From Caulobacter sp. (GTDB lineage Bacteria > Pseudomonadota > Alphaproteobacteria > Caulobacterales > Caulobacteraceae), in assembly GCA_016125585.1 (NCBI GenBank), contig WGLL01000007.1:62001-126000 (forward strand): 64,000 nucleotides of DNA. The letters run 5' to 3'. Positions 8,370-19,076 of this stretch are shown here, one piece after another. The notes under the pieces were generated by a model. The model did not search any database. It worked only from the letters and a program-made list of their open reading frames with translations, and was not told the DNA's origin. Numbering within the stretch: position 1 is the first letter of the stretch; the number at the start of each line of letters is the position of its first letter. Both the position numbers and the translations under genes were made by a program.

Positions 8370-8453
8370 GAAACGATCGTCCTGTTGAGCTGGCCGAACG
8401 GCATTCGACAGGATGTTAACCGGGGTCGCCCGCACAGGTTCCGCCTGACCAAT

Positions 8454-8634
8454 CCTTCTCCCGCTCGCCGGGAGAAGGTGTCAGCGAAGCCGACGGATGA
8501 GGGCGGCGCCGAAAGAAGACGGTTCTCCCACCCCGCCGACCACGACCTCAGCTTTTCACGGCCAATCCCCCAGGGCCGGCGCAGCCCTCATCCGGCCGCT
8601 GCGCGTCCACCTTCTCCCGGCAAGCGGGAGAAGG
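8454..8634. repeat. REPIN-like inverted repeat pair
   Basis: Member 8454-8503: CCTTCTCCCgctcgccGGGAGAAGG, then a weaker second hairpin and GGATGAGGG. Member 8585-8634: CCCTCATCCGG, GCCGctgCGC and CCTTCTCCCGgcaaGCGGGAGAAGG. The core between them is 81 bp. The right end touches the hutC stop codon (8636). This copy lacks the TTTACGG tail seen in the others, so it is a divergent member. Confidence 0.75.
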
Positions 8635-8635
8635 C

Positions 8636-9364
8636 CTACTCCCCCCGCCGTCCGCCCGGTTGTCGCAGCCGCGCGGTGAACCGCTGCCGATCCGCCGGAT
8701 AGATGAACCGGGCCCAGGTCACGGCCTCGCCGGACTTCCAGGTCCGCCGCTCCAGGCACAGACAGGCGGTCCCCGCCGAAATCCCCAGCCGCCGCGCCGT
8801 CTCGCCGTCCGCCGCCAGGGCGCTGATCTCGTGGCGCGCCTCGGTCCAGGGCACCTGGGCCAGCAGCCAGTCGCCGGGCGGGGCCTCCTCGAACCGCTCC
8901 CGTCCGGCCTCCGGCGCGGCGGTCAGGTTGATCAGCCGCTCCTCCACCGCATGGGCCTCGCCGTCGGCCAGATGCAGTCCGACCACCAGCAGCACCGGCG
9001 CGCCCTCGGCGACGCCCAGCCGCTCCATCTCCACAGCCCCCGCGCCGCTCTCGCGCCGCGCCAGCCGCCGGTAGGCGTAGGTCCGGCCCGAGGCCCGCAC
9101 CTCTTCGGCGACCGCGTGGATGTCGAGCACCGTCTCCTGCACGCTGCGGCGGGTGACGAAGGTGCCGGCGCGGCGGCGACGCTGCACCATGCCCGCCTCG
9201 ACCAGGGCGTTGATCGCCCGGCCGACGGTCATCCGCGCGCAGTTCCATTCGGCCGCCAGTTCGGTCTCGAACGGCAGGCGCGAACCGGGCGGCCGCTGGC
9301 CGGAGAGGATCTCCTGCTCCAGCCGGGCGCGGATCAGTTCATGCAGCGGGGCGGGCCGGGTCAT
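8636..9364 (-). CDS. hutC: Histidine utilization repressor HutC (GntR family)
   Basis: 242 residues. Residues 8-75 are a GntR winged helix (SRLPFETELAAEWNCARMTV, ALVEAGMVQRRRRAGTFV). Residues 90-240 form a UTRA ligand-binding domain; HutC proteins are known to respond to urocanate. The ATG at 9364 overlaps the stop of hutF by four bases, so both are translated from one transcript. The likely operator is the 18-bp palindrome at 10752-10769, between the hutF and hutI starts, giving control of both hut transcripts including hutC itself. Confidence 0.93.
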   Translation of the reverse strand: MTRPAPLHELIRARLEQEILSGQRPPGSRLPFETELAAEWNCARMTVGRAINALVEAGMVQRRRRAGTFVTRRSVQETVLDIHAVAEEVRASGRTYAYRRLARRESGAGAVEMERLGVAEGAPVLLVVGLHLADGEAHAVEERLINLTAAPEAGRERFEEAPPGDWLLAQVPWTEARHEISALAADGETARRLGISAGTACLCLERRTWKSGEAVTWARFIYPADRQRFTARLRQPGGRRGE

Positions 9365-10725
9365 TCGCTCATCAGCCGGCGCAGGACGTTGCGGTAGCGG
9401 ATGTCGATGGCCGATCGCGCCACATGGCGGCCCATCTCCACCACCCGCTGGCCGCCCGCATAGACCGACCCGATGGCCGCCTTGCCCAGGGCGAAGACCC
9501 AGGTGTCGATCGCCAGGTCGCCGTCGCGCCCGACCATGTCCGGGTGCAGCATCTCCAGGCAGACCACGTCGCAGCGCTGGCCGACCGCCAGGGCGCCCAG
9601 CGGCTGGCCCAGCGCCTGGGCCCCGCCTGCCTGCGCGCCCTGCAGCAGCGCCCGGCCGGTGCTCTCGCCTTCCCGCCGGGACAGCAGGTTGCGGCCGCGC
9701 AGGCTCAGGCGCTGGGCGTATTCCAGCTGCCGCAGCTCCTCGGCCGCGCCGATGGCGATGTTGCTGTCGGTGCCGACCCCGAACCGGCCGCCGGCCTCGA
9801 GGTAGGCGCTGGCCGGGAAGATTCCGTCGCCCAGATTGGCCTCGGTGATCGGGCACAGCCCGGCCACCGCCCCCGACGCCGCCAGGCCCGCCGTCTCCGC
9901 CTCGGTCAGGTGGGTGGCGTGGATCAGGCACCAGCGCTGATCGACCCCGGCATGCTCCAGCAGCCATTCCACCGGCCGCTGGCCGGACCAGGCCAGGCAG
10001 TCCTCGACCTCCTTGATCTGTTCAGCGGCGTGGATGTGCACCGGCCCTTCCGGCGCCAGCGGCAGGATGGCCTCCAGCTCCTCCGGCGTCGCCGCCCGCA
10101 GCGAGTGGGGGGCCACCCCCACCCCGCGCCCGCTCCGACCGCCGTTCGCCGCCCGCGCCGCCTCGACGATGGCCGCGAAGCTGTCGGCGTCGTTGATGAA
10201 CCGCCGCTGCCCCGCCGTCGGCGCCGCGCCCCCGAAGGTCGAATGGGCGTAGAAGACCGGCAGCAGGGTCACGCCGATCCCGGTCTCCTCCGCCGCCGCC
10301 AGATGCCGCAGCGCCAGCTCGGCGAGGTTGTCGTAGGCCGCGCCGTCGGGGGCGTGGTGCAGGTAATGGAACTCCGCGACCGCCGTGAAGCCGCTCTCCA
10401 GCATCTCGGCATAGGCGTAGGTGGCGATGGCCTCGACGTCGTCGGGGTTCAGCCGCTCCAGGAAGCGGTACATCACCTCCCGCCAGGTCCAGAAACTGTC
10501 CCGCGCCGGCCCGCGCCGCTCGGCCAGCCCGGCCATGGCCCGCTGGAAGGCGTGGCTGTGCAGATTGGGGACCCCGGCGACGCCCAGCGCCTCGCGGGCT
10601 TCGCCGGTCCTGGGCTCGGCGCCTGTGTCGACGGCGGTGATCACCCCGTCCTCCGAAGTGATCCGCACGCCGTCGGCCCAGCCGTCCGCCAGCAGGGCCC
10701 GGTCGAGGAACAAGGTCGTGATCAT
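9361..10725 (-). CDS. hutF: Formimidoylglutamate deiminase
   Basis: 454-residue amidohydrolase that converts N-formimino-L-glutamate to N-formyl-L-glutamate plus ammonia. The metal ligands H56 and H58 are visible in PNLHSHAFQRAM, at the same numbers as in the Pseudomonas enzyme. AEFHYLHH and the C-terminal GTDSNIAIGAAEEL (metal-site aspartate) complete the site. Together with hutG it defines the two-step deiminase route rather than the single-step formiminoglutamase route. It is transcribed away from hutI, with 67 bp between the start codons. Confidence 0.95.
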   Translation of the reverse strand: MITTLFLDRALLADGWADGVRITSEDGVITAVDTGAEPRTGEAREALGVAGVPNLHSHAFQRAMAGLAERRGPARDSFWTWREVMYRFLERLNPDDVEAIATYAYAEMLESGFTAVAEFHYLHHAPDGAAYDNLAELALRHLAAAEETGIGVTLLPVFYAHSTFGGAAPTAGQRRFINDADSFAAIVEAARAANGGRSGRGVGVAPHSLRAATPEELEAILPLAPEGPVHIHAAEQIKEVEDCLAWSGQRPVEWLLEHAGVDQRWCLIHATHLTEAETAGLAASGAVAGLCPITEANLGDGIFPASAYLEAGGRFGVGTDSNIAIGAAEELRQLEYAQRLSLRGRNLLSRREGESTGRALLQGAQAGGAQALGQPLGALAVGQRCDVVCLEMLHPDMVGRDGDLAIDTWVFALGKAAIGSVYAGGQRVVEMGRHVARSAIDIRYRNVLRRLMSE

Positions 10726-10751
10726 GGCCGTCAGGATCAGCTTGCGAGTCG

Positions 10752-10769
10752 AATATGTCTAGACATATT
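10752..10769. promoter_or_regulatory. Perfect 18-bp palindrome, candidate HutC operator
   Basis: AATATGTCTAGACATATT is fully self-complementary and lies in the 67-bp gap between the divergent hutF and hutI starts. A GntR/HutC repressor is encoded in the same locus, and HutC sites described in other proteobacteria have a similar TGT-(A/C)TAGACA-like core, as far as I recall. One dimer here could block both promoters. Repressor binding is inference. Confidence 0.8.
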
Positions 10770-10792
10770 GTGCGGCGGAATTCGGAGGCCGC

Positions 10793-12007
10793 ATGCATTT
10801 TGACCGACTCTGGCGCGGAGGACGCCTGGCGACGCTGGCGCCCGGCCGCGAGGAGCTGGGTCTGGTCGAAAACGGCGCCCTCGGCTGCGTGGACGGGAAG
10901 ATATCTTGGGTCGGAAATAGCGACGATCTGCCGCCCGGATATTCCGCCGGTCAGGAGATTGATCTCGAGGGCCGGCTGGTCACCCCCGGCCTGATCGACT
11001 GCCACACCCATCTGGTCTTCGCCGGCGACCGCGCCGACGAGTTCGAGATGCGGCTGCGCGGCGAAACCTATGAAACCATTGCCGAATCCGGCGGCGGCAT
11101 CCTCTCGACGGTGCGCAACACCCGCGTCGCCACCCAGGCCGAGCTGACCACCGGCGCCCTGGACCGCCTGGACCGCCTGATCGCCGAGGGCGTCACCACG
11201 GTCGAGGTCAAGTCCGGCTACGGCCTGACCCTGGATGACGAACTTAAAATGCTGCGCGCGGCCCGGGGCCTGGAGCGCGAGCGCTCGGTCTCCATCGTCA
11301 CCAGCCTGCTGGCCGCCCACACGGTTCCGCCGGAATATCGTGATAATAGAAGCGCTTACGTCGACCTGATCTGCGAGGACATCCTCCCGGCGGCCGCCGC
11401 CGAGGGCTTGGCCGACGCCGTCGACGCCTTCTGCGAGACCTCGGCCTTCACCCCCGCCGAGGTGCGCCGGGTGTTCGAGGCGGCCCGCGCCCACCGCCTG
11501 CCGCTGCGCCTCCATGCCGACCAGCGCAGCGCCGGCGGCGGCGCGGCCCTGGCGGCGGAATTCGGGGCCCTCAGCGCCGACCATCTGGAGCGCACCGACG
11601 CCGCCGGCGCGCGCGCCATGGCGGCGGTGGGAACCGTCGCGGTGCTCCTGCCCGGCGCCTATTATGCCTTGCGGGACAAGGACTTGCCGCCGATCGGCCT
11701 GTTCCGCGAGGCCGGCGTGGGCCTGGCCGTGGCCACTGACTGCAACCCCGGCAGCTCGCCCCTGACCTCGCTGCTGACGGCGATGAACCTGGCCGTCATC
11801 CTGTTCGACCTGACCGTCGACGAGGCCCTGGCCGGCGTCACCCGCGAGGCCGCCCGCGCCGTCGGCCGCTTCGACAGCATCGGCTCGCTGGAGGTCGGCA
11901 AGGCCTGCGACCTGGCGGTCTGGGACGCCACGCGGCCGGTCGAACTGGTCTACTGGATGGGCCGCAATCCCTTGCACAGCAGGGTTTTTCAGGGAGTTCC
12001 CGCGTGA
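10793..12007 (+). CDS. hutI: Imidazolonepropionase
   Basis: 404-residue amidohydrolase that opens 4-imidazolone-5-propionate to N-formimino-L-glutamate. Metal ligands H71 and H73 are in [12 protein letters not shown]; the downstream LHADQRS, SADHLE and [10 protein letters not shown] blocks are characteristic. A GGAGG ribosome site lies 4 bp before the ATG at 10793. First gene of the rightward hut transcript; its stop overlaps the GTG of hutH (GTGA). Confidence 0.96.
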   Translation: MHFDRLWRGGRLATLAPGREELGLVENGALGCVDGKISWVGNSDDLPPGYSAGQEIDLEGRLVTPGLIDCHTHLVFAGDRADEFEMRLRGETYETIAESGGGILSTVRNTRVATQAELTTGALDRLDRLIAEGVTTVEVKSGYGLTLDDELKMLRAARGLERERSVSIVTSLLAAHTVPPEYRDNRSAYVDLICEDILPAAAAEGLADAVDAFCETSAFTPAEVRRVFEAARAHRLPLRLHADQRSAGGGAALAAEFGALSADHLERTDAAGARAMAAVGTVAVLLPGAYYALRDKDLPPIGLFREAGVGLAVATDCNPGSSPLTSLLTAMNLAVILFDLTVDEALAGVTREAARAVGRFDSIGSLEVGKACDLAVWDATRPVELVYWMGRNPLHSRVFQGVPA

Positions 12008-13533
12008 GCGTTCTGGTGCTGCACCCGGGCGAGGCGAGCCTGGCCGACTGGCGCGCGGTGTTCGAGGGCGCGACCCCGAAGCTGGCCGACAGCGCCCGCG
12101 CCGCCATGGCCGCCAGCGCCGCCGTGGTCGAGCGCATCGTCGCCGACGGCCGCGCCATCTACGGCGTCAACACCGGCTTCGGCAAGCTGGCCAATATCCG
12201 CATCGCCACGGACGACCTGGCCCGGCTGCAGAGCAACATCGTCATCTCCCACGCCGCCGGCGTCGGCGCGCCGCTGGAAGCCCCGGTTGTGCGGCTGATG
12301 CTGGCCCTGAAGGCCGCCAGCCTTGGCCGCGGCGCTTCGGGGATCAACCCGGACACGGTGGCGATGATCGAGGCCATGCTGGCTGCCGACCTGCTGCCGC
12401 TGATCCCCGAGCAGGGCAGCGTCGGCGCCTCTGGAGACCTGGCCCCGCTGGCCCATATGGCGGCGACCATGATCGGCGTCGGCGAAGCCTACCTGAAGGG
12501 CGAGCGGATGTCGGCCGGGGAGGCGTTGAAGCGCGCGGGTCTGGCGCCTGTCGAGCTGGGTCCCAAGGAGGGTCTGGCGCTGCTCAACGGCACCCAGTTC
12601 TCCACCGCCTGCGCCCTGGCCGGGCTGTTCCGCATCGAGCGGGTGTTCCAGGCGGCCATGGTTGCCGGGGCCCTCTCGGTTGAAGCCGCCAAGGGGTCGC
12701 TGGCCCCGTTTGACCCGCGCATTCACGCCCTGCGCGGGCACCGGGGACAGATGGAAACGGCGGCGGCCTGGCGGGCCATGCTGTCGGGCAGCGCCATCGG
12801 CGCCAGCCATCTCGATTGCGAGAAGGTGCAGGATCCATACTGCCTGCGCTGCCAGCCGCAGGTGATGGGGGCGGTGCTCGATCTGGGCCGACAGGCGGCG
12901 GCGACACTGGCTGTCGAGGCCGGCGGCGTCACCGACAATCCGCTGATCTTCACCGACACCGGCGAGGCGATCAGCGGCGGCAACTTCCACGCCGAGCCGG
13001 TGGCCTTCGCCGCCGACATGCTGGCCATGGCGGTCTGCGAGATCGGCTCGATGAGCGAGCGGCGCACGGCCATGCTGGTCGATCCGGCCCTCAGCGGCCT
13101 GCCGGCCTTCCTGACGCCCCGGCCGGGGATCAACAGCGGTTTCATGATCCCCCAGGTGACGGCGGCGGCCCTGGTCTCGGAGAACAAGCAGCGGGCCTGG
13201 CCGGCCAGCGTCGATTCCATCCCGACCAGCGCCAACCAGGAAGACCATGTCTCCATGGCCGCCCACGGGGCCCGGCGCCTGCTGGCCATGGCCGGGAACG
13301 CCGCCCAGGTGGTGGCCATCGAACTGCTGGCGGCCGCGCAGGGCTGCGACTTCCACGCCGGCCTGCGGTCGTCGGACGGCCTGGAAGCGGTCAGGGCGCT
13401 GGTCCGCGAGGTCGTGCCGCATCTGGAGGACGACCGCTTTTTCGCGCCGGAGGTCGCGGCGGCGGCGGAGATGGTGACGTCGGGCGCGCTGGCCAAGGCG
13501 GTCGGCCTGGACCTTCCGGGGATGGTGGAATGA
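12004..13533 (+). CDS. hutH: Histidine ammonia-lyase
   Basis: 509 residues; removes ammonia from L-histidine to give urocanate, the first step of the pathway. The autocatalytic MIO cofactor triad Ala142-Ser143-Gly144 is in [15 protein letters not shown], and the active-site Tyr53 is in [10 protein letters not shown]; both numbers match the Pseudomonas putida enzyme. The GTG start overlaps the hutI stop codon, implying translational coupling. Confidence 0.97.
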   Translation: MSVLVLHPGEASLADWRAVFEGATPKLADSARAAMAASAAVVERIVADGRAIYGVNTGFGKLANIRIATDDLARLQSNIVISHAAGVGAPLEAPVVRLMLALKAASLGRGASGINPDTVAMIEAMLAADLLPLIPEQGSVGASGDLAPLAHMAATMIGVGEAYLKGERMSAGEALKRAGLAPVELGPKEGLALLNGTQFSTACALAGLFRIERVFQAAMVAGALSVEAAKGSLAPFDPRIHALRGHRGQMETAAAWRAMLSGSAIGASHLDCEKVQDPYCLRCQPQVMGAVLDLGRQAAATLAVEAGGVTDNPLIFTDTGEAISGGNFHAEPVAFAADMLAMAVCEIGSMSERRTAMLVDPALSGLPAFLTPRPGINSGFMIPQVTAAALVSENKQRAWPASVDSIPTSANQEDHVSMAAHGARRLLAMAGNAAQVVAIELLAAAQGCDFHAGLRSSDGLEAVRALVREVVPHLEDDRFFAPEVAAAAEMVTSGALAKAVGLDLPGMVE

Positions 13534-14345
13534 CCGACTGGCTTCACCTCCATCAGGGCCAGGCGCCGCTGATTGTTTCCATTCCCCATGCCGGGACCCT
13601 GATCCCTCCCGAGATCATCCCGGCCCTGGTCAGCCATGACCTGGCGATCCATGACGCCGACTGGTTCATCGGCGAGCTCTATGATTTTGCCGCAGACCTC
13701 GGCGCGACCGTCATCCACACCGACATCTCCCGCACCGCCATCGACGTGAACCGCGACCCCAGCGGCGTCAGCCTCTATCCCGGCCAGGCGACCACCGGCC
13801 TCTGCCCGACCGAAACCTTTGACAATGTCCCGCTTTACCGGCCCGGGCGGACGCCCCACGCGGCCGAGATCGCGCGCCGGCGGATCAGCTACTTCACCCC
13901 CTATCATGACGCGCTGGAGGCGGAGATCGATCGGCTGCGGCTGATCCATCCCGGCATAGTCCTGTTCGACGCCCATTCGATCCGCAGCCGGGTGGCGCGG
14001 CTGTTCGACGGCGAATTGCCGGCGCTGAACCTGGGCGCCAACAGCGGGGCCAGCGCCGGCGCCGGGGCGGTGGCGATCGCCGAGAAGGCCCTGGCGGGCT
14101 CCGGCTTCAGCCATGTCAGCAACGGCCGTTTCAAGGGCGGCTGGATCACCCGCCACTACGGCCAGCCGGAGGGCGGCGTCCACGCCCTGCAGCTGGAGAT
14201 CGCCCAGCGGGCCTATATGGACGAGCCTCAAGGCCTTGAGATTCCCGTGTGGAAGCCGGACCGGGCCGCCGCCCTGCAGGCCGTGCTGAAACCGATGCTG
14301 GCCGAGCTGATCGACTGGTGCACAACGCAAGGAGCCGGCGCATGA
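13530..14345 (+). CDS. hutG: N-formylglutamate deformylase
   Basis: 271 residues; hydrolyses N-formyl-L-glutamate to glutamate and formate, the last step of the HutF route. Family signatures are [13 protein letters not shown] near the N-terminus, [26 protein letters not shown] and [20 protein letters not shown], which supply the metal-site His/Asp/Glu. It starts ATGA-overlapped with hutH and ends ATGA-overlapped with hutU. Confidence 0.95.
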   Translation: MTDWLHLHQGQAPLIVSIPHAGTLIPPEIIPALVSHDLAIHDADWFIGELYDFAADLGATVIHTDISRTAIDVNRDPSGVSLYPGQATTGLCPTETFDNVPLYRPGRTPHAAEIARRRISYFTPYHDALEAEIDRLRLIHPGIVLFDAHSIRSRVARLFDGELPALNLGANSGASAGAGAVAIAEKALAGSGFSHVSNGRFKGGWITRHYGQPEGGVHALQLEIAQRAYMDEPQGLEIPVWKPDRAAALQAVLKPMLAELIDWCTTQGAGA

Positions 14346-16000
14346 CCCGCCTCGACAACAGCCGCACCATCCGCAGCCCGCGCGGCTTGGAGCTGTCGGC
14401 CAAATCCTGGCTGACCGAGGCGCCGCTGCGGATGCTGATGAACAACCTCGATCCCGAGGTCGCCGAGCGGCCCGAGGAGCTGGTCGTCTATGGCGGCATC
14501 GGCCGGGCGGCGCGCGACTGGGAGAGCTTTGACCGCATCTGCGCCACCCTGCGGCGGCTGGAAGCGGACGAGACCCTGCTGGTGCAGTCGGGCAAGCCGG
14601 TGGGCGTGTTCAAGACCCATGCCGACGCCCCCCGGGTGCTGATCGCCAACTCCAACCTGGTGCCGCACTGGGCGACCTGGGACCACTTCCATGAGCTCGA
14701 TCGCAAGGGGCTGATGATGTACGGCCAGATGACGGCCGGGTCGTGGATCTACATCGGCAGCCAGGGCATCGTTCAGGGCACCTACGAGACCTTTGTCGAG
14801 GCCGGCCGCCAGCACTACGCCGGCGACCTGGCTGGCCGCTGGATCCTGACGGCGGGCCTCGGCGGCATGGGCGGCGCCCAGCCCCTGGCGGCGGTGATGG
14901 CCGGGGCCAGCTGTCTGGCCATCGAATGCCGCGAGAGCCGGATCGAGATGCGGCTGAAGACCGGCTATCTGGATGTCCGTGCCAACAATCTCGACGAGGC
15001 CCTGAGCCTGATCGAGCAGGCTTGCGCCGAGAAGCGGGCGATCAGCGTCGGGGTGCTGGGCAACGCCGCCGAGATGCTGCCGGAGATGGTGCGGCGGGGC
15101 GTCCGGCCCGACCTGGTCACCGACCAGACCAGCGCCCACGACCCGATCAACGGCTATCTGCCGGCCGGCTGGTCCATCGCCGAGTGGGACGAGCGGCGCG
15201 AGCGCGATCCCAAGGCGGTTGAACGCGCGGCCCGTCAGTCGATGGCGGTCCATGTCCAGGCCATGCTCGACTTCCACCACGCCGGGATTCCGACCGTCGA
15301 CTACGGCAACAACATCCGCCAGGTGGCGCTGGAGGAGGGGGTGGCGAACGCCTTCGACTTCCCGGGCTTCGTGCCGGCCTATATCCGCCCGCTGTTCTGT
15401 CGCGGGGTCGGGCCCTTCCGCTGGGCGGCCCTGAGCGGCGATCCGGAGGACATCCGCAAGACCGATGCGAAGGTCAAGGAACTGCTGCCGGACAACACAC
15501 ACCTGCATCGCTGGCTCGACATGGCCGGGGAGAAGATCCAGTTCCAGGGCCTGCCCGCGCGCATCTGCTGGGTCGGGCTCGGCGACCGCGACAAGCTGGG
15601 CCTGGCCTTCAACGAGATGGTGGCCAGGGGTGAGATCGGCCCGGTGGTGATCGGCCGCGACCACCTCGATTCCGGGTCGGTCGCCAGCCCCAACCGCGAG
15701 ACCGAGGCGATGCGGGACGGTTCGGACGCGGTGTCCGACTGGCCGCTGCTGAACGCCCTTCTGAACACGGCCAGCGGGGCGACCTGGGTCTCGCTGCATC
15801 ACGGCGGCGGGGTCGGCATGGGCTTTTCGCAGCATAGCGGCATGGTCATCGTTTGCGACGGGACGGAGGACGCGGCCCGGCGGCTGGGCCGGGTGCTGTG
15901 GAATGACCCGGCGACGGGGGTGATGCGCCATGCCGACGCCGGCTACGACGAGGCGGCGGACTGCGCCCGGGAGCACGGGCTCGACCTGCCGTCGCTCTGA
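14342..16000 (+). CDS. hutU: Urocanate hydratase
   Basis: 552 residues; an NAD-dependent enzyme turning urocanate into 4-imidazolone-5-propionate. Blocks seen include [20 protein letters not shown] near the start, [20 protein letters not shown], the glycine-rich NAD region [15 protein letters not shown] and [12 protein letters not shown] near the active-site cysteine. Last gene of the four-gene hutIHGU transcript. A hairpin repeat pair starts 7 bp after its stop codon and could end the transcript. Confidence 0.97.
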   Translation: MTRLDNSRTIRSPRGLELSAKSWLTEAPLRMLMNNLDPEVAERPEELVVYGGIGRAARDWESFDRICATLRRLEADETLLVQSGKPVGVFKTHADAPRVLIANSNLVPHWATWDHFHELDRKGLMMYGQMTAGSWIYIGSQGIVQGTYETFVEAGRQHYAGDLAGRWILTAGLGGMGGAQPLAAVMAGASCLAIECRESRIEMRLKTGYLDVRANNLDEALSLIEQACAEKRAISVGVLGNAAEMLPEMVRRGVRPDLVTDQTSAHDPINGYLPAGWSIAEWDERRERDPKAVERAARQSMAVHVQAMLDFHHAGIPTVDYGNNIRQVALEEGVANAFDFPGFVPAYIRPLFCRGVGPFRWAALSGDPEDIRKTDAKVKELLPDNTHLHRWLDMAGEKIQFQGLPARICWVGLGDRDKLGLAFNEMVARGEIGPVVIGRDHLDSGSVASPNRETEAMRDGSDAVSDWPLLNALLNTASGATWVSLHHGGGVGMGFSQHSGMVIVCDGTEDAARRLGRVLWNDPATGVMRHADAGYDEAADCAREHGLDLPSL

Positions 16001-16006
16001 CGAACA

Positions 16007-16169
16007 CCTCTCCCTGAGGGAGAGGTCGGTCGGCCTCGCGGCGACCGGGTGAGGGTTTACGGCGCCGGGAGAGGACCAACGGATTTGCAGCCGTCTTCGG
16101 CGCCAGGGGCGGCTCGCTCCGTAAACCCTCATCCGGCCCTTCGGGCCACCTTCTCCCTCAGGGAGAAGG
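16007..16169. repeat. REPIN-like inverted repeat pair after the hut operon
   Basis: Member 16007-16062 (CCTCTCCCTGAGGGAGAGG, GTCGGcctcgcggCGAC, GTGAGGGTTTACGG) and inverse member 16119-16169 (CCGTAAACCCTCATCC, GGCCCttcGGGCC, CCTTCTCCCTcaGGGAGAAGG) face each other across 56 bp. The left hairpin follows the hutU stop directly. This is the clearest complete example of the family in the window. Confidence 0.87.
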
Positions 16170-16180
16170 ATCGGGCGTGC

Positions 16181-16198
16181 TTCGAACAACTGTTTGAA
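16181..16198. promoter_or_regulatory. Inverted-repeat operator candidate RAAC-N4-GTTTRA (copy 1)
   Basis: TTCGAACAACTGTTTGAA is an 18-bp near-palindrome (seven of eight arm positions pair), ending 46 bp before the ATG of the downstream SDR gene. Related copies lie before the Old Yellow Enzyme gene (19022-19039) and before a second SDR gene (61001-61015). The pattern fits the G/C-AAAC-N2-4-GTTT-G/C consensus I recall for PsrA-type TetR regulators; which protein binds here is unknown. Confidence 0.5.
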
Positions 16199-16244
16199 CT
16201 TCCTCTCAACCCTCCCTAAGGTCACCGCAAACAGGGAGAACACC

Positions 16245-17036
16245 ATGGGACGTCTTTCCGGCAAGGTCGCCATCGTCACCGGCGCGGCCAGCGGCATCGG
16301 CCGGGCCAGCGCCAAACTCTTCGCGGCCGAGGGCGCCAGCGTGGTCGCCTTCGACCGGGCCGAGGGGGTCAAGGAGACCGTGGCCGAGATCGTCGCCGAC
16401 GGCGGTAAGGCCATCGCGGTGACCGGCGATGCCGGCTCCGAAGCCGAGGTCAGCGCCTTGGTCGACAAGGCGGTGGAGACCTATGGCGGCCTCGACATCG
16501 CCTTCGCCAACGCCGGGGTTTCGGGCGGCTGGATCACCCTGCCGGAGCTGACCGAGGCCAGCTTCATGGACCTCCTGCGCATCAACGTCGTCGGGCCGGC
16601 GATGATGATCAAGCACGCCAGTCGGGTGATGGCGCCCAAGGGCAAGGGCTCGATCATCTGCACCGCCTCCGTCGCGGCCCTGCGCTCGGGCGCCGGCGGC
16701 ACGCCCTACAGCGCCTCCAAGGCCGGGGTGATCAGCATGGTCCAGACCACGGCCCAGCAGCTGGGCGGCACCGGCATCCGCGTCAACGCCATCTGCCCTG
16801 GCCTGATCGAGACCGGCATGACCAAGCCGATCTTCGACGGCGCCCGCGCCAAGGGCTCGGAAGGCAAGATCGGCCAGCTCAACCCGCTGCGCCGCGCCGG
16901 CCAGCCGATCGAGATCGCCCAGATGGCCCTGTTCCTGGCCAGCGATGACGCCTCCTACGTCAATGGCCAGGCGATGGTCGTGGATGGCGGGCTGTCGAGT
17001 TCCCACCCGGTCGCCCGGCCCGGTTCCCTGAGTTAG
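16245..17036 (+). CDS. Short-chain dehydrogenase/reductase (classical SDR)
   Basis: 263 residues. The Rossmann glycine motif TGAASGIG is at residues 12-19, NAG at about 89-91, and the catalytic Ser ([10 protein letters not shown]), Tyr and Lys (YSASK) are present. The C-terminus ends [11 protein letters not shown] as in fabG-like SDRs. The ATG at 16245 was chosen because of GGGAG 6-10 bp upstream. An inverted-repeat operator candidate precedes it. Its stop overlaps by four bases the stop of the convergent HTH-hydrolase gene. NAD(P)H-dependent oxidation or reduction of an alcohol/ketone; substrate unknown. Confidence 0.88.
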   Translation: MGRLSGKVAIVTGAASGIGRASAKLFAAEGASVVAFDRAEGVKETVAEIVADGGKAIAVTGDAGSEAEVSALVDKAVETYGGLDIAFANAGVSGGWITLPELTEASFMDLLRINVVGPAMMIKHASRVMAPKGKGSIICTASVAALRSGAGGTPYSASKAGVISMVQTTAQQLGGTGIRVNAICPGLIETGMTKPIFDGARAKGSEGKIGQLNPLRRAGQPIEIAQMALFLASDDASYVNGQAMVVDGGLSSSHPVARPGSLS

Positions 17037-18886
17037 CCGTCCAGCGCCGCGATGAGCTCTTCGGGATGGGTGAAATAGGCGAGATAGCCGGCGCCGGGGA
17101 TTTCGCGCAGCCCGGCGTTCGGCAGGGTCTTGCGCCAGAAGGTTGCTGACGCCGGCCAGTGAAAGCCGCCGGAGAGGACCAGGGTCCACCGCTCGCCGCC
17201 AAAGGTCGCGGGCGGCGTCCAGCCATGGGCGTAGACCGCCATCTCGGCGGCGAAACCGGCGCTGCTTCGGGCGCCCATCCCCTGGTTGTCGCGGATGAGC
17301 ATCGCCTCGGTCGCCGGATCATCGAGCAGGGCGCGATCGGCCGGCACCGGATCGAGCGACCGCCGAAGGGCCCGGGTCAAGAGGTCGGTGCGGTTCTGGC
17401 GACGCAGCATCTCCCCGAAGGCGGCGATCAGTTCGGGATGCTTGAGCATGGTCCGGGCGATCGAGCCGATCAGCGAGGGGTGGTTGCGGTCCAGGCTGGC
17501 CGGGGGACGGGGATTAAGCAGCAGGCCATGACCGATCCGGTCTCCGTGCCGGGCGGCGAAGGCCAGGCCCGCGGCCGTGGCGCCGTCACGGATCAGGACA
17601 TCGGTCTTGCGCAGCTTCAGGGCGCCCAGCACCGCCACCAGGTCGTCGGCGGCGACGTCGAGCTGGCTCTCCATCGAGGGGGCGGCGTCGCTGAGCCCAA
17701 AGCCCGGCCGCTGGACGACGATGGGCCGGTAGCCGGCGCGGTGCAGGCGGGTCACGAACACCGGCGGCAGGAAGCGGCCGATCGAGTAGCCGTGGAACAC
17801 CACGAGGGGTCGGCCCCCCGTCGGCCCGTAGTCGATCAGGGCGACCCGGCGGCCGTCCGCGGTGTTGATCAGCCGGGCGCGGCCCTCGCGGTCGATCGGC
17901 TCGATGGTGCTTTCGGACGCCTGGGTCAGGGCGGTGAGGGTGCTGGCCTCGACGGTCAGCCGCACCAGATCCTTGGCCTTGTTGACCCCGGTCTTGGCGA
18001 ACACCGCCTTGAGCTGCCCCCGGACCGTCGCCTCCTTGACGCCCAGGGCGGCGGCGACCTCCCGGGCGGTGAGACCCTCGGCGAAGCGGGCGGCGGCGCG
18101 GGCCTCGGCCGGGGTGGCGCCGAACAGGGCGCTGAGCACGGTTTCGACGTCGCCGGAGGGCGCGTTCATGCCGCTCATCAGATCCATCATCCGCCGGACC
18201 AGATCCGGCGAGCGTTTGGCCCCGGCCTTGCGCATGGCCTTCTTCAGCGCCTCGCGGGCCGTCTCGCGGCCGACCCCGACCCGTTCGGCCGCCTCGTTGA
18301 GGTTGGGGGCGTCCAGCAGGGCCTCGGCAATCCGCGCCTCCAGCGGGGTCAGGCCGAAGGCCTGGGCGGCTCGCGCGGCCAGGGCGCTGACCCGCGAGGG
18401 CGAAAACCCCAGCAACGCCACCCTGCGGCCCGGCAGCTCCAACTGGGCGCGGCTCTCGGGCGACAGCGGCCATCGCAGGGCATAGGCCTCGGTGCCGGCG
18501 CAGGCGGCGATGACGCCCCCGTCCTCGGTCTCGATCAGCCCTGAGACCTGGCCCTGCTTCTGGGCCAGCCGGATCAGACGGCGGAAGGCGGGGGAGTCCT
18601 TGGGGTGGCCGAACCAGCGTATGAACTGGGGGTCGGCCTGGGCCAGTTCGCCGGACGGGGAGATGACCGCGCCGCCGACCGACCCTTCCGGCGCCAGGGC
18701 GGCGAACCCGGCCGAGGCGTCGATGCGGGCCGCCTGGGCCATGGCTTCGGCCACGCCCTTGGGGTCATGGGCGACGATCGCCTCGAGAGAGGTCCAGGCC
18801 TCGAGAATGCCGTCGGAGGGCTGCCCGCCGGTCAGGTGACCGCGGAAGCTTTCTGCCCGATCCTGTGCCTCGCTCGCCGTGCTCAC
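17033..18886 (-). CDS. Tandem-HTH regulator fused to a degenerate alpha/beta-hydrolase domain
   Basis: 617 residues. Residues 60-160 look PAS-like. Residues 173-235 and 250-312 are two LuxR-like helix-turn-helix units ([13 protein letters not shown]..., [20 protein letters not shown] with [17 protein letters not shown]). Residues 335-617 follow an alpha/beta-hydrolase pattern ([20 protein letters not shown]). The nucleophile elbow, normally GxSxG, reads R433-D-G435-A-T, so Gly stands where Ser should be. The late catalytic His is replaced by Tyr601 ([16 protein letters not shown]), and the acid strand reads LSGGFHWP with no clear Asp. The domain is therefore probably a binding module. The gene diverges from the Old Yellow Enzyme gene and converges on the SDR gene, which suggests local control. 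Confidence 0.75.
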   Translation of the reverse strand: MSTASEAQDRAESFRGHLTGGQPSDGILEAWTSLEAIVAHDPKGVAEAMAQAARIDASAGFAALAPEGSVGGAVISPSGELAQADPQFIRWFGHPKDSPAFRRLIRLAQKQGQVSGLIETEDGGVIAACAGTEAYALRWPLSPESRAQLELPGRRVALLGFSPSRVSALAARAAQAFGLTPLEARIAEALLDAPNLNEAAERVGVGRETAREALKKAMRKAGAKRSPDLVRRMMDLMSGMNAPSGDVETVLSALFGATPAEARAAARFAEGLTAREVAAALGVKEATVRGQLKAVFAKTGVNKAKDLVRLTVEASTLTALTQASESTIEPIDREGRARLINTADGRRVALIDYGPTGGRPLVVFHGYSIGRFLPPVFVTRLHRAGYRPIVVQRPGFGLSDAAPSMESQLDVAADDLVAVLGALKLRKTDVLIRDGATAAGLAFAARHGDRIGHGLLLNPRPPASLDRNHPSLIGSIARTMLKHPELIAAFGEMLRRQNRTDLLTRALRRSLDPVPADRALLDDPATEAMLIRDNQGMGARSSAGFAAEMAVYAHGWTPPATFGGERWTLVLSGGFHWPASATFWRKTLPNAGLREIPGAGYLAYFTHPEELIAALDG

Positions 18887-19021
18887 TGTGTCCGCGCGCC
18901 TTTGCCGCCGGGTCTGGCCTTACGATACATTTCGCCTCTGCAACATACCGGCCGCGCCTGTCCCGGAGATGAACGTTCTACGGATTGGCGACGCGGTCAG
19001 ATTTTCTGACTCGTCATTGAC

Positions 19022-19039
19022 CTCAAACAACCGTTTAAC
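19022..19039. promoter_or_regulatory. Inverted-repeat operator candidate RAAC-N4-GTTTRA (copy 2)
   Basis: CTCAAACAACCGTTTAAC lies 37 bp before the GTG of the Old Yellow Enzyme gene, in the 190-bp gap shared with the divergent HTH-hydrolase gene. It matches copy 1 (16181-16198) in the core AACAAC-Y-GTTT. The arms AAAC/GTTT pair perfectly around four bases. Confidence 0.45.
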
Positions 19040-19076
19040 AGGGCCAACCCCAACATTGCCGCCAGGAGCCGCAATC

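Noticed and set aside
12723..14330. 535-residue antisense frame over hutH and hutG
   Set aside because: Shadow of the hut operon; no family features.
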